Below are positions 8,438 to 17,482 of a DNA stretch of 34,186 nucleotides, piece by piece. The DNA comes from Mesorhizobium sp. M7A.F.Ca.US.006.01.1.1 (GTDB taxonomy: Bacteria; Pseudomonadota; Alphaproteobacteria; Rhizobiales; Rhizobiaceae). The notes beneath the pieces were generated by a model. It worked only from the letters and a program-made list of their open reading frames with translations. It made no database searches and was not told the origin of the DNA. The translations under genes and the position numbers were made by a program. Each line of letters begins with the position of its first letter. The stretch's first letter is position 1. The DNA lies in assembly GCF_003997935.1 (NCBI RefSeq), contig NZ_RZQL01000042.1:1-34186 (forward strand), read 5' to 3'.

Positions 8438-9916
8438 ATGCGGAATTACGGGGGTCTTGTTCACGCGGTCGGCGGGTTCGCCAGGGATCGTGGTGGAAAT
8501 TTCGCAGTCCTGTTCGGCCTTAGCGCCTCGGTCTTGGCGCTGGCAGCGGGCTTTTCGGTCAACGTATCGCAGCTCTACAATGCCAAATCGAGCCTCCAGG
8601 GCGTGGTCGATGCCGCGGTCACGTCGACGGCACGCGACCTGACGACCGGCGCCATCAAGGAAGCCGATGCCGACAATTCGGTTCAGGCTTTTCTCGACGC
8701 CAACAGCCAGGCTGGCATCCTGCAGGCCGACCAGATCGTACTCGACAAGCTGATCGTCAACAGGACTGCCAAGACGGTTCAGGCCGAGGTCCATGTCGAC
8801 GTTGGATTATATTTCCCGATTTTCGGCACAGGCGACATGAAACGCGTCACAGCCTCCACAACGGCGCTCTATTCGGACAAGACCGTAGAAGTGGCGATGA
8901 TGCTCGACATAACGGGATCGATGGCCAAGCGCGGCAAGGTGGACAAAATCGGCGATCTGAAAGCAGCTGCAAAAAACGCCGTCCAGACGATGCTGCAGAA
9001 GCAGGATCCGCAGAACCCCCGTATCCGCGTCGCGATCGTGCCTTACGCATCTGGCGTGAACGCCGGCAAGCTGGCGGAAAACGTCTATGCCGAGAAGCAA
9101 GGCAGCTCTGAGCTTCCACCCGTCGCCGGCAGTCCGCTTCTCGTCGCCAAGACGGGCAAAGATCTGCTGCCGTCCTTCAGCGACTATATCTCCATTGCCG
9201 GCGCGGCGATGCCACGCCCCGACAATTGTGCCACGGAGCGCAAGGACAAGAACGGCAACGCGGATATGAGCGCCGACGGCCCAGACACTGTTCGCACCGA
9301 CAGGAACGGCAAGAAATACTATGCCCTGGTCAATCGGGACGATCATCTCGGTGACGGGGACATGAACAGGTGCCCTGATGCGGAAGTGATCCCGCTCACC
9401 GCCGATTCTGATGCCTTGCTTGAATCGATCGGCGACTTCCGGGCCAATGGGTTTACGGCCGGCGCCATCGCCATTCAGTGGACCTATTATATGCTATCGC
9501 CGCAATGGCGCACTGCGATCAAGTATGCCGGTCTTGGCAAGGGTGCCTCGGATGCCGATCCGAAGAAGATCGCCAAGGTCGCAATCCTGATGACCGATGG
9601 CCAGTTCAATACCGCCTTCGCCGGTGCTGGGGACAGGTACAACAGCCAGGGCAACCTTGCGCGCGGCAACGCCGAAACGCTGTGCGACAACATGAAAAAT
9701 GACGGCATCGAGATTTTCACCATAGGCTTCGATCTGGACGACAAGGACATGTCGGCAACCGAGCGGGACCAGGCAAAGGCGGTGCTGAAGGACTGTTCGT
9801 CGAAGGATACCTCTGCCGCCAAGAGGCATTTCTTCGACGTATCCACCGGAGCCGAATTGGACGACGCCTTTCAGGAAATCATTCGCAACACCGAAAAGGT
9901 CGCATTGACCCAGTAG
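8438..9916 (+). CDS. TadG-like pilus-assembly protein with VWA domain
   Basis: A 492-residue envelope protein. After a short cytoplasmic start, residues about 22-42 form one membrane segment (NFAVLFGLSASVLALAAGFS), typical of TadE/TadG-like proteins whose bulk lies in the periplasm. From about residue 150 a von Willebrand factor A fold follows: VAMMLDITGSM gives a metal-ion site of the D-x-T-x-S form (Asp157, Thr159, Ser161), and LMTDGQFN near 384-391 supplies the later acidic position. TadG proteins belong to Flp/Tad pilus systems, but no other tad or flp gene is near, so this is an orphan; rhizobia often carry several such copies. ATG 8438 is chosen for its GGAGG site; an open frame to 8369 lacks one. 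A hairpin terminator follows 13 bases after the stop. Confidence 0.88.
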   Translation: MRNYGGLVHAVGGFARDRGGNFAVLFGLSASVLALAAGFSVNVSQLYNAKSSLQGVVDAAVTSTARDLTTGAIKEADADNSVQAFLDANSQAGILQADQIVLDKLIVNRTAKTVQAEVHVDVGLYFPIFGTGDMKRVTASTTALYSDKTVEVAMMLDITGSMAKRGKVDKIGDLKAAAKNAVQTMLQKQDPQNPRIRVAIVPYASGVNAGKLAENVYAEKQGSSELPPVAGSPLLVAKTGKDLLPSFSDYISIAGAAMPRPDNCATERKDKNGNADMSADGPDTVRTDRNGKKYYALVNRDDHLGDGDMNRCPDAEVIPLTADSDALLESIGDFRANGFTAGAIAIQWTYYMLSPQWRTAIKYAGLGKGASDADPKKIAKVAILMTDGQFNTAFAGAGDRYNSQGNLARGNAETLCDNMKNDGIEIFTIGFDLDDKDMSATERDQAKAVLKDCSSKDTSAAKRHFFDVSTGAELDDAFQEIIRNTEKVALTQ

Positions 9917-9929
9917 TCCGCAAACGGAA

Positions 9930-9962
9930 AAGGCCGCCGCTTCTTTCGAAGCCGGCGGCCTT
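9930..9962. terminator. Two-way hairpin terminator between the TadG-like gene and the small minus-strand gene
   Basis: AAGGCCGCCG at 9930-9939 pairs with CGGCGGCCTT at 9953-9962, with an inner CTTC/GAAG stem. Read on the minus strand the loop is GAAA closed by C-G, a GNRA tetraloop, with one bulged G in the stem, and the stem is followed by TTTTCC. Read on the plus strand it is followed by CCGTGTTT. It can end the TadG-like transcript and the transcript of the 10032-10103 gene. Confidence 0.8.
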
Positions 9963-9991
9963 CCGTGTTTCCGTCCGTGGCGCGGCCCTAT

Positions 9992-10017
9992 GGCGGCGAC
10001 CTATGAGGTCACCCGCC
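9992..10017 (-). other. Stem-loop in the 3' part of the small-gene transcript
   Basis: GGCGG (9992-9996) pairs with CCGCC (10013-10017), and inside it GACC pairs with GGTC around a five-base loop. It lies between the stop codon of the 10032-10103 gene and the terminator, so the short transcript would carry two hairpins after its coding part. Function unknown; it could equally be a chance GC-rich fold. Confidence 0.4.
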
Positions 10018-10031
10018 GCGCATCTCGCGCC

Positions 10032-10103
10032 TTAACGGGAAGACTGCTTCCCGAAAGTGCAATCCGCTGAGGCCACGTTCTGGAAAACGAAATCACTCGA
10101 CAT
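10032..10103 (-). CDS. Very small protein or leader peptide (23 residues) with an ideal ribosome binding site
   Basis: Not recognised as any family. The minus strand reads AAAGGAGGTGATCCG followed directly by ATG at 10103. That is a 14-base match to the complement of the 16S rRNA 3' end (GGATCACCTCCTTT), with seven bases between GGAGG and the start. The frame gives 23 residues beginning MSSDFVFQNVASADC and ending GKQSSR, then TAA at 10034-10032. The product is hydrophilic, with one Cys and no membrane segment. Upstream is a plausible promoter (10141-10169) and downstream a hairpin plus a terminator, so the transcript would be close to 180-210 bases and carry only this gene. It lies alone between the TadG-like gene and cfa, both on the other strand. 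A peptide gene, a leader, or a dual-function small RNA are all possible. Confidence 0.6.
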   Translation of the reverse strand: MSSDFVFQNVASADCTFGKQSSR

Positions 10104-10140
10104 CGGATCACCTCCTTTCGATTTGTTGAACACATACTCA

Positions 10141-10169
10141 TGATGGGGTGCGTTGCAGCAAAAGACAAG
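10141..10169 (-). promoter_or_regulatory. Candidate sigma-70-type promoter for the small gene
   Basis: On the minus strand CTTGTC (10169-10164) and CCATCA (10146-10141) are separated by exactly 17 bases, close to the rhizobial CTTGAC-N17-CTATAT pattern in the -35 but weak in the -10. Initiation near 10134 would leave a leader of about 30 bases that includes the strong ribosome binding site. Confidence 0.4.
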
Positions 10170-10297
10170 GCGCAGGTTTGAAAAAGTCCGGAAGGTGCTT
10201 TTGGCGCGGCAGTGGCTTGCGGGCTGTCGGCCGGGCAGGCAAGATCATGACATAGAGCCGAGCCGGCAATCCGGGTCGGCCCCTGTGGGAGGGATGC

Positions 10298-11566
10298 ATG
10301 GAGGCAGCCGAGAGAGCGGCGCGGATCGTGCGGACGGTTGTCGAGACGCTGAAACCGGGTTTTGCGGTCAGGCTGTGGACCGGGGAGCGGATCGGCCCCG
10401 CCACTGGTCCGGTGCTCACCATCAACGACCAGGACATCGTCTGGCAGATCGTGAAGCGACCATCCCTCTCGACGCTGATCGAGATGTGGATTTCCAAGAC
10501 GATCAACATCGAAGACGGGACGATCTTCGATTTTTATGCCCTGCCGTCGCAAGGCAAGCTCAGAACCAAGCTCAAGTCGCTGCCGAAAATGGCGATCCTG
10601 CGCGACCTGCCTTCCGTGCTTTTGTCACGCAAGCAGATGAGCGCGCGGACCGATCTGTCGGGGCGCAATCCCTATGTCAGCGGTTCGAGCCAGGAAGCGA
10701 TCCAGCATCACTACGACATTTCGAATGCCTTCTACCGGCTCTTCCTCGACGAGCGCATGGTCTACAGCTGCGGCTACTTCAAGGATTTCGCCAACGGCAT
10801 CGACCAGGCGCAGGCCGATAAACTCGACCATATCTGCCGCAAGCTCCGACTGAAGCCTGGCGAACGACTGCTCGACATCGGTTGTGGCTGGGGCGCCATG
10901 CTGATCCATGCAGCGAAGAATTACGGCGTCGTCGGCCATGGCGTCTCGCTGTCGCAGGCCCAGACCGACCTCGCCCGCGAACGAATCCGCGCCGAGGGGC
11001 TGGAGGACCGCATCACCATCGAGATCAAATCCTATGCCGAACTCACCGGCAGCTTCGACAAGATATCGTCAATCGGCATGTTCGAGCATCTGGGTATCGC
11101 CAATCACGCCACCTACTTTTCCACCGTCCACCGGCTGCTGAAGCCGGGCGGCATCTATCTGCATCACGCCATCACCAGGCGCAGCAAGGGCGACATCAAG
11201 AAGACCCTGCGCAAGGGGCCGGAGTACAAGGCGCTGCTCAAATACATCTTCCCCGGCGGCGAGCTCGACACGATCGGCATGACAACAGGCAATCTCGAGG
11301 CGCACGGTTTTCTCGTCTACGATGTCGAGAATTTGCGCGAGCATTATGCCCGCACTTGCAGGCTGTGGGCGGAGCGGCTGCAGGCCCGCTTCGATGAGGC
11401 AATCGCCGAGGTGGGCGAGGCCAGGGCGCGGCTGTGGCTGCTCTACCTGGCCGGCTGTTCGATCACCTTCGAGCGCGCCTCGGCGCAGATTTTCCAGACC
11501 GTCGTCACAAAGCGCGCGCGTGGCCCAAGCGGCCTGCCGCTGACGCGGGCTGATCTGTATCGATAG
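10298..11566 (+). CDS. cfa: Cyclopropane-fatty-acyl-phospholipid synthase family protein
   Basis: A SAM-dependent enzyme that adds a methylene group across double bonds of membrane lipid acyl chains, often induced in stationary phase or acid. The 422-residue length is typical. The N-terminal domain covers about residues 1-115; the methyltransferase core follows, with HHYDISNAFYRLFLDERMVYS, the SAM-binding LLDIGCGWG at 191-199, SIGMFEHLG with the conserved Glu, and HHAITRR. The C-terminal helices (ARLWLLYLAGCSITFERASAQ) are standard for the family. ATG 10298 has GGGAGGG immediately upstream, about five bases from the start; a nearer ATG at 10294 is out of frame. The gene runs tail to tail into the MOSC gene with a single base between the stop codons and no terminator. 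Rhizobia have several cfa paralogues, so which lipid step it serves is not settled. Confidence 0.92.
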   Translation: MEAAERAARIVRTVVETLKPGFAVRLWTGERIGPATGPVLTINDQDIVWQIVKRPSLSTLIEMWISKTINIEDGTIFDFYALPSQGKLRTKLKSLPKMAILRDLPSVLLSRKQMSARTDLSGRNPYVSGSSQEAIQHHYDISNAFYRLFLDERMVYSCGYFKDFANGIDQAQADKLDHICRKLRLKPGERLLDIGCGWGAMLIHAAKNYGVVGHGVSLSQAQTDLARERIRAEGLEDRITIEIKSYAELTGSFDKISSIGMFEHLGIANHATYFSTVHRLLKPGGIYLHHAITRRSKGDIKKTLRKGPEYKALLKYIFPGGELDTIGMTTGNLEAHGFLVYDVENLREHYARTCRLWAERLQARFDEAIAEVGEARARLWLLYLAGCSITFERASAQIFQTVVTKRARGPSGLPLTRADLYR

Positions 11567-11567
11567 C

Positions 11568-12316
11568 TTACACGAAGCGCATCGTGTCGCCGACCTCAAT
11601 GCCAGCCGGCCGGTCGACCGTGCAATAGACGCCGAGATTGTGCGCGTTGTGGCGGACCAGATTGCGCAGGATGCCAGGATCGTTGTCGAAGCCCTCCTGG
11701 GCGATGATGGTGAAGCCGCAGCGGCGGCATGGTTCGGAAATGGTCAGCAGGAAATCGCCGATGGCCAGCTTGCGGCCGATCCATTCCGTCTCCGGGAACG
11801 AGCCTTCGACCGACGCCATGTCGACGACGATGTTGGGGCGGAAGCGGCGCGGGTCGGCGGTGCCTTCCGGATGCAACGCTTTCAGGCGTGCCAGCGAGGC
11901 GGTGGTCAACAGATGGATGGGCGCCTTGCGGTAGCGCTCCGCGGTCAGCGGCCCGGAACAGTCAGGCCCGGCATTCTCGCGGCGAAACGGCCGGATCGAA
12001 GCCTCGAAGCCGAGATAGGCCGACACCGCGCGGTCGCTCTCGATACCTGGCGCGGCCAGCCAGCCGCCGTCCGGGATGGCGATCTCAAGTTCGCGGGCCG
12101 GCGACAGCCGGGTGCGAATGCGCGGCACCTTATGCCATTTCGCATCGCGATCCGGTCGTGCGATTTCGTTGTCCGACGTATCGACGAGGCCGAACATGCG
12201 GTCGCCGTCGATGCTTTCCGAACCGACAAGGATCGCATCGAGCCGTTCGCCGGCGAGCGAACTCGCCGGATAGCGCCAAAGCTCGGTGACGGAACCCACT
12301 ACGGTCTTGCTTTGCA

Positions 12317-12317
<1 letters not shown>
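11568..12317 (-). CDS. MOSC-domain protein (molybdenum cofactor sulfurase C-terminal-like)
   Basis: A 249-residue protein with the two-part layout of the family: an N-terminal MOSC beta-barrel domain (VGSVTELWRYPASSLAGERLD, GDRMFGLVD) and a C-terminal MOSC domain with the conserved Cys region EPCRRCGFTIIAQ and GVYCTV. MOSC domains bind molybdenum cofactor or carry sulfur to it; related proteins include YcbX and mARC-like N-hydroxylamine reductases. The actual substrate is unknown. ATG 12317 shares its A with the last base of the acs stop (TGATG), so translation is probably coupled to acs; a TTG one codon earlier is less likely. It ends one base from the cfa stop on the other strand. Confidence 0.85.
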
Positions 12318-14272
<1,955 letters not shown>

Positions 14273-14573
14273 TCCTGACTTTCCTCCCGAACCAATCGCC
14301 GGCTTGAAATGTCGGCGGGATCGCGGCGACACGGCCGCGAATTCGCGGCATTATTACCAGTTCCGCCGTTACGGCAACATTAGACGTTGGATTCGCGCGG
14401 CGGGATGCCGCAGGTAGCTTCTCCGAGGCTGTCAGCACTCGGAGGGGTGCGCTGCTAACTGCATGTTTTCGCATGCTAAAGCCGGTTCAGATGAAGAAAA
14501 AATCAATAGACGGTTAATCAGCGGCGCGCACAATTGGCCATGGGAGGACAGGCGAATCAACCTGGGGACCGCA
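14273..14573. promoter_or_regulatory. Divergent promoter region between acs and usg, with a stem-loop
   Basis: About 300 bases with no supported gene. CTCCGAG (14421-14427) and CTCGGAG (14438-14444) form a seven-base stem with a ten-base loop, and GCATG-TTTTCG-CATGC near 14461-14476 forms a second small stem. An A-rich stretch (GAAGAAAAAATCAATAGACG) lies before usg. No promoter core stands out. An upstream in-frame extension of usg to 14463 exists but is not needed. Confidence 0.4.
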
Positions 14574-14846
14574 ATGCGCGACCATGCCGAAATGGACCTG
14601 ATGCTCAAAGGCTATGGCTTGACCACGGCCAAGATTCTTTATCACTTTCCCGATCATCCGCATCTGCTGCAGAGCTTCATCTGGCAGGACTACGATCTGG
14701 CGCCGAAGTTTCCGGTGCTGATCAAGTTCATCGAATTCTGGAAGGCCAAGCTGGACGGGCCGCTGCATTCGATCAGCTACACCCACCAGAAGCTGATCGC
14801 GCCGAATGAATGGCGCAAGGTGGATGGGGAGTTTGTGCTGCACTAG
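14574..14846 (+). CDS. usg: Usg family protein
   Basis: A 90-residue protein of the Usg family, small alphaproteobacterial proteins named for a gene upstream of others in older literature and sometimes annotated, without good proof, as a subunit of phosphoribosylanthranilate isomerase. The conserved core is visible from start to end: LKGYGLTTAKILYHFPDHPH, LLQSFIWQDYDLAPKFP, FIEFWKAKLDGPLHSI, HQKLIAPNEW and the final KVDGEFVLH. The start MRDHAEMDLMLKGYG at 14574 gives the usual family length; a longer frame to 14463 adds 37 residues that look non-coding. It has no membrane segment and no known catalytic residues. It stands alone, facing away from acs and toward the inverted repeat at 14892-15051. 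Confidence 0.85.
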   Translation: MRDHAEMDLMLKGYGLTTAKILYHFPDHPHLLQSFIWQDYDLAPKFPVLIKFIEFWKAKLDGPLHSISYTHQKLIAPNEWRKVDGEFVLH

Positions 14847-14891
14847 GGGCGAGTTTCGCAGCAACGGCTTCTTGAGGTCGGCATTCTACGA

Positions 14892-15051
14892 CGCCCCCCT
14901 CTGTCCTGCCGGACATCTCCCCCTCAAGTGGGGAGATTGGCAGCTCCACCGACAACGCCGCCCCTTGTTACGCCTGCGATTGGCAAAAGTCGCCGCGACA
15001 TCCGATCTCCCCCCTTGAGGGGGAGATGGCCGGCAGGCCAGAGGGGGGGCG
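14892..15051. repeat. Second type of inverted intergenic repeat (C-rich arms with nested hairpins)
   Basis: Two halves in inverted order lie between the convergent usg and aldo/keto reductase genes. The left half is at 14892-14938 and the right half at 15003-15051, reading the same on the other strand. Each half carries a C-run (six or seven C), a small hairpin and the hairpin ATCTCCCC-CTCAAG(T/G)-GGGGAGAT. Across about 38 bases the halves differ at three places, and two of these are the two sides of one base pair (GTCC..GGAC against GGCC..GGCC). The central 55-60 bases contain two ATTGGCA boxes. I recall similar C-rich repeats in Mesorhizobium genomes. It probably ends transcription both ways. 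Confidence 0.82.
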
Positions 15052-15089
15052 CTGGCCCGCGAACCTTGCGCCATGACGGCCCGATGCGC

Positions 15090-16124
15090 TCAAACAGCCG
15101 GCGGGTTCAACCGGGCAAAGCCTTCCTGCCGCCGATACGGGAAGTACGGGTAGGGCGCGGTGACTTCGCTCGCCGTGTCGAGCTTTTTCATCTGCTCCGG
15201 CGTCAGGGTCCAGCCGACGGCGCCGAGGTTCTGGCGCAGCTGTTCCTCGTTGCGGGCGCCGATGATGACCGACGACACGGTCGGGCGCTGCAGGAGCCAG
15301 TTGATGGCGATCTGCGGCACGGTCTTGCCGGTTTCCTCGGCCACGGCATCCAAGGCATCCATAACCCGGTAGAGATGCTCGTCCTCGACCGGCGGTCCGA
15401 AGCTCGCGGTGTCGTGCAGCCGGCTCTGTTCCGGCAAGGGCTGACCACGGCGGATCTTGCCGGTCAGGCGGCCCCAGCCAAGCGGGCTCCACACCAGCGC
15501 GCCGACGCCCTGGTCGAGGCCGAGCGGCATCAGCTCCCATTCATAGTCGCGGCCGACCAGCGAATAGTAGACCTGATGGGCAATATAGCGTGGATAGCCT
15601 TGGCCGTCTGCTTGCGCCAACGACTTCATCACTTGCCAGCCGGAGAAATTGGAGACGCCGACATAGCGCAGCTTGCCGGCGCGCACGAGTTCGTCCAGCG
15701 TCGACAGAACCTCCTCGATCGGCGTGCCGGCGTCGAAGGCATGCAGTTGCAACAGGTCGATGTAATCGGTGCCGAGACGCTTCAGCGCGGCATCCACGGA
15801 TCTGATCAGCCGCGAACGCGAGGAGCCGTAGTCGGCCGGCCCATCGCCCATCGGCAGCGAGGTCTTGGTCGAGATCAGCACAGCATCGCGGCGGCCTTTT
15901 ATGGCTTCGCCAAGCACCTGTTCCGAAGCGCCGTTCGAATAGACGTCGGCGGTGTCGAACAAATTGACGCCAGCCTCCAGGCAGATGTCGATCAGCCGCC
16001 GCGCTTCCTTGGCGTCGCTGCTGCCCCAGGCGCCGAACAGCGGGCCGGAACCGCCAAAGGTGCCCGCGCCGAATGAGAGTGCAGGCACTTTCAGGCCCGA
16101 TGCACCGAGACGTCGATAGTCCAT
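15090..16124 (-). CDS. Aldo/keto reductase
   Basis: An NADPH-dependent TIM-barrel oxidoreductase of 344 residues that would reduce aldehydes or ketones in the cytosol; substrate unknown. The catalytic tetrad is present: Asp57 and Tyr62 in FDTADVYS, Lys87 in LISTKTS, His129 in LQLHAFD. The cofactor end shows VSNFSGWQ, SVVGRDYE-type LVGRDYEWELMPL, and SSVIIGARNEEQLRQNL. It belongs to the YajO/PhdYy-like bacterial AKR group by pattern. ATG 16124 has AGGAG nine bases upstream. It follows the MFS exporter by 57 bases on the same strand, so the two are probably one transcript controlled by the LysR protein on the far side. A second, related AKR lies at 18430-19479. Confidence 0.93.
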   Translation of the reverse strand: MDYRRLGASGLKVPALSFGAGTFGGSGPLFGAWGSSDAKEARRLIDICLEAGVNLFDTADVYSNGASEQVLGEAIKGRRDAVLISTKTSLPMGDGPADYGSSRSRLIRSVDAALKRLGTDYIDLLQLHAFDAGTPIEEVLSTLDELVRAGKLRYVGVSNFSGWQVMKSLAQADGQGYPRYIAHQVYYSLVGRDYEWELMPLGLDQGVGALVWSPLGWGRLTGKIRRGQPLPEQSRLHDTASFGPPVEDEHLYRVMDALDAVAEETGKTVPQIAINWLLQRPTVSSVIIGARNEEQLRQNLGAVGWTLTPEQMKKLDTASEVTAPYPYFPYRRQEGFARLNPPAV

Positions 16125-16181
16125 TTTTTTGCTCCTGTTGGTGTGAAATGAAGGTGCCGGAAGCGGGTTTGCCCAGCGTGG

Positions 16182-17363
16182 TCACGACCGGATGGAGGCT
16201 GGTGCGCCGAGCGCCGGGGTGCGATCGAGACGCAGCGCTAGGCCCGCTACGCCGAGCGCCGTGAGCGGCAGCAGGGCAGCGACCCAGGTCAGTGCACCCA
16301 GGCCAAGCCCATGGGCAATGACCGCACCACCAAGCCAGGCACCTGCCGCATTGCCGAGATTGAAAGCGGCGATGTTGAAGGACGAGGCGAGGCTCTGGCC
16401 CGCACCTTGCGCCTTGTCCAGCACCCACATCTGCAGCGGCGCCACGGTGGCAAAGGCCGCGGCACCGAGCAGGCCGACATAGATCACGGCCATCACCTGG
16501 CTGTGGATGGCGAAGGTCATGGTGGCAAGCACCAGGGCCAGCACCACGAGACTGCCCAGCACGGCCGGCACCAGCCAGCGGTCGGCGACCTTGCCGCCAA
16601 GCAAATTGCCGGCAATGAGGCCGCCACCGAAGACGAGCAGGATCGGCGATACGGCCGCTTCCCTGAAGCCGCTGATCTCGGTCAGCAACGGAGCGATATA
16701 GGTGAAGACGGCGAAAACACCGGCATAGCCGAGCACCGTGGTGGCGAGGCCGAGCAGGACGGGGGTGCGGCGTAAAACGGCGAGATCGGCGCGCAGGTCG
16801 CTCTTTTCGGGTGCCGTCCGGCTGCGTGGCACCAGAACCAGGATGACGGCGAAGGCCGCCACACCGACCAATGTCACCGCCCAGAAGGTCGCCCGCCAGC
16901 CAAAGGCCTGGCCGAGCCAGGTGCCGAAGGGCACGCCGAGGATGTTGGCGATGGTCAGGCCGGTGAACATCAGCGCAATCGCCGAGGCCTTCCTGTTGGG
17001 TGCGACCAGTCCGGTGGCGACGACAGAGCCGACGCCGAAGAAGGTGCCGTGGGCAAAGGCGGTGATGATGCGGGCGCCCATCAGCGTCCAGTAGTCCGGT
17101 GCCAACGCACAGGCGAGATTGCCAAGCGTGAAGATCGCCATCAGCGCAAGAAGCACGGTCTTGCGTGGCCAGTTGCCGGTGGCGATGGTCAGCAAGGGCG
17201 CGCCGATGACGACGCCAAGCGCATAGCCCGAAATGAGCTGGCCGGCGGCCGAGATCGAAACGCCGAGATCCTTGCTGACATCAAGCAGCAGACCCATGAT
17301 GACGAATTCGGTGACGCCGATGCCGAAGGCACCGGCGGCAAGCGCATAAAGAGCAAGAGGCAT
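16182..17363 (-). CDS. MFS transporter, DHA1-type drug/sugar exporter
   Basis: A 393-residue inner-membrane exporter with about twelve hydrophobic segments, starting MPLALYALAAGAFGIGVTEF. The FGIGVTEFVIMGLLLDVSKDLGVSISAAGQLISGYALGVVIGAPLL region and the motif NWPRKTVLL between segments 2 and 3 place it in the AraJ/YdhP/PbuE-like DHA1 group, proton-driven exporters of drugs, purine ribosides or sugars. Substrate unknown. ATG 17363 is used because it begins at the first membrane segment; the open frame to 17480 would run across the LysR promoter and start and has no membrane-protein character. Divergent from LysR (119-base gap) and upstream of the aldo/keto reductase, it fits a small regulated export/detoxification unit. 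Confidence 0.9.
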   Translation of the reverse strand: MPLALYALAAGAFGIGVTEFVIMGLLLDVSKDLGVSISAAGQLISGYALGVVIGAPLLTIATGNWPRKTVLLALMAIFTLGNLACALAPDYWTLMGARIITAFAHGTFFGVGSVVATGLVAPNRKASAIALMFTGLTIANILGVPFGTWLGQAFGWRATFWAVTLVGVAAFAVILVLVPRSRTAPEKSDLRADLAVLRRTPVLLGLATTVLGYAGVFAVFTYIAPLLTEISGFREAAVSPILLVFGGGLIAGNLLGGKVADRWLVPAVLGSLVVLALVLATMTFAIHSQVMAVIYVGLLGAAAFATVAPLQMWVLDKAQGAGQSLASSFNIAAFNLGNAAGAWLGGAVIAHGLGLGALTWVAALLPLTALGVAGLALRLDRTPALGAPASIRS

Positions 17364-17433
17364 GGCAGTTTCCACTTCGATGGCGAAGAGCGCCGTCCCG
17401 CGCCCCGACTCCTGAGATCGTGCTTCCCTGTAT

Positions 17434-17481
17434 TGTGAACCAGACTTGCCTTGGGCACATTTTCTGTGAAATAGATTCACA
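17434..17481. promoter_or_regulatory. Candidate operator for the LysR regulator in the divergent promoter
   Basis: TGTGAA-ATAGA-TTCACA (17465-17481) is a perfect six-base inverted repeat with a five-base spacer, ending two bases before the LysR start. A further TGTGAA half-site lies at 17434-17439, 31 bases away, about three helical turns. LysR proteins commonly bind such paired sites between divergent genes and repress themselves. No ribosome binding site is visible before the LysR ATG (CACAAATG), so the message may be leaderless or weakly translated. Confidence 0.5.
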
Positions 17482-17482
17482 A

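Noticed and set aside
10101..10117. A match to the 3' end of 16S rRNA (GGATCACCTCCTTTC on the plus strand), as if a broken rRNA gene were present
   Set aside because: The match is only about 15 bases, with no helix-45 sequence beside it. It is better explained as the ribosome binding site of a minus-strand small gene.
14463..14573. N-terminal extension of Usg by 37 residues
   Set aside because: Family members normally begin shortly before LKGYGLT; the extension crosses a stem-loop and the probable promoter area.
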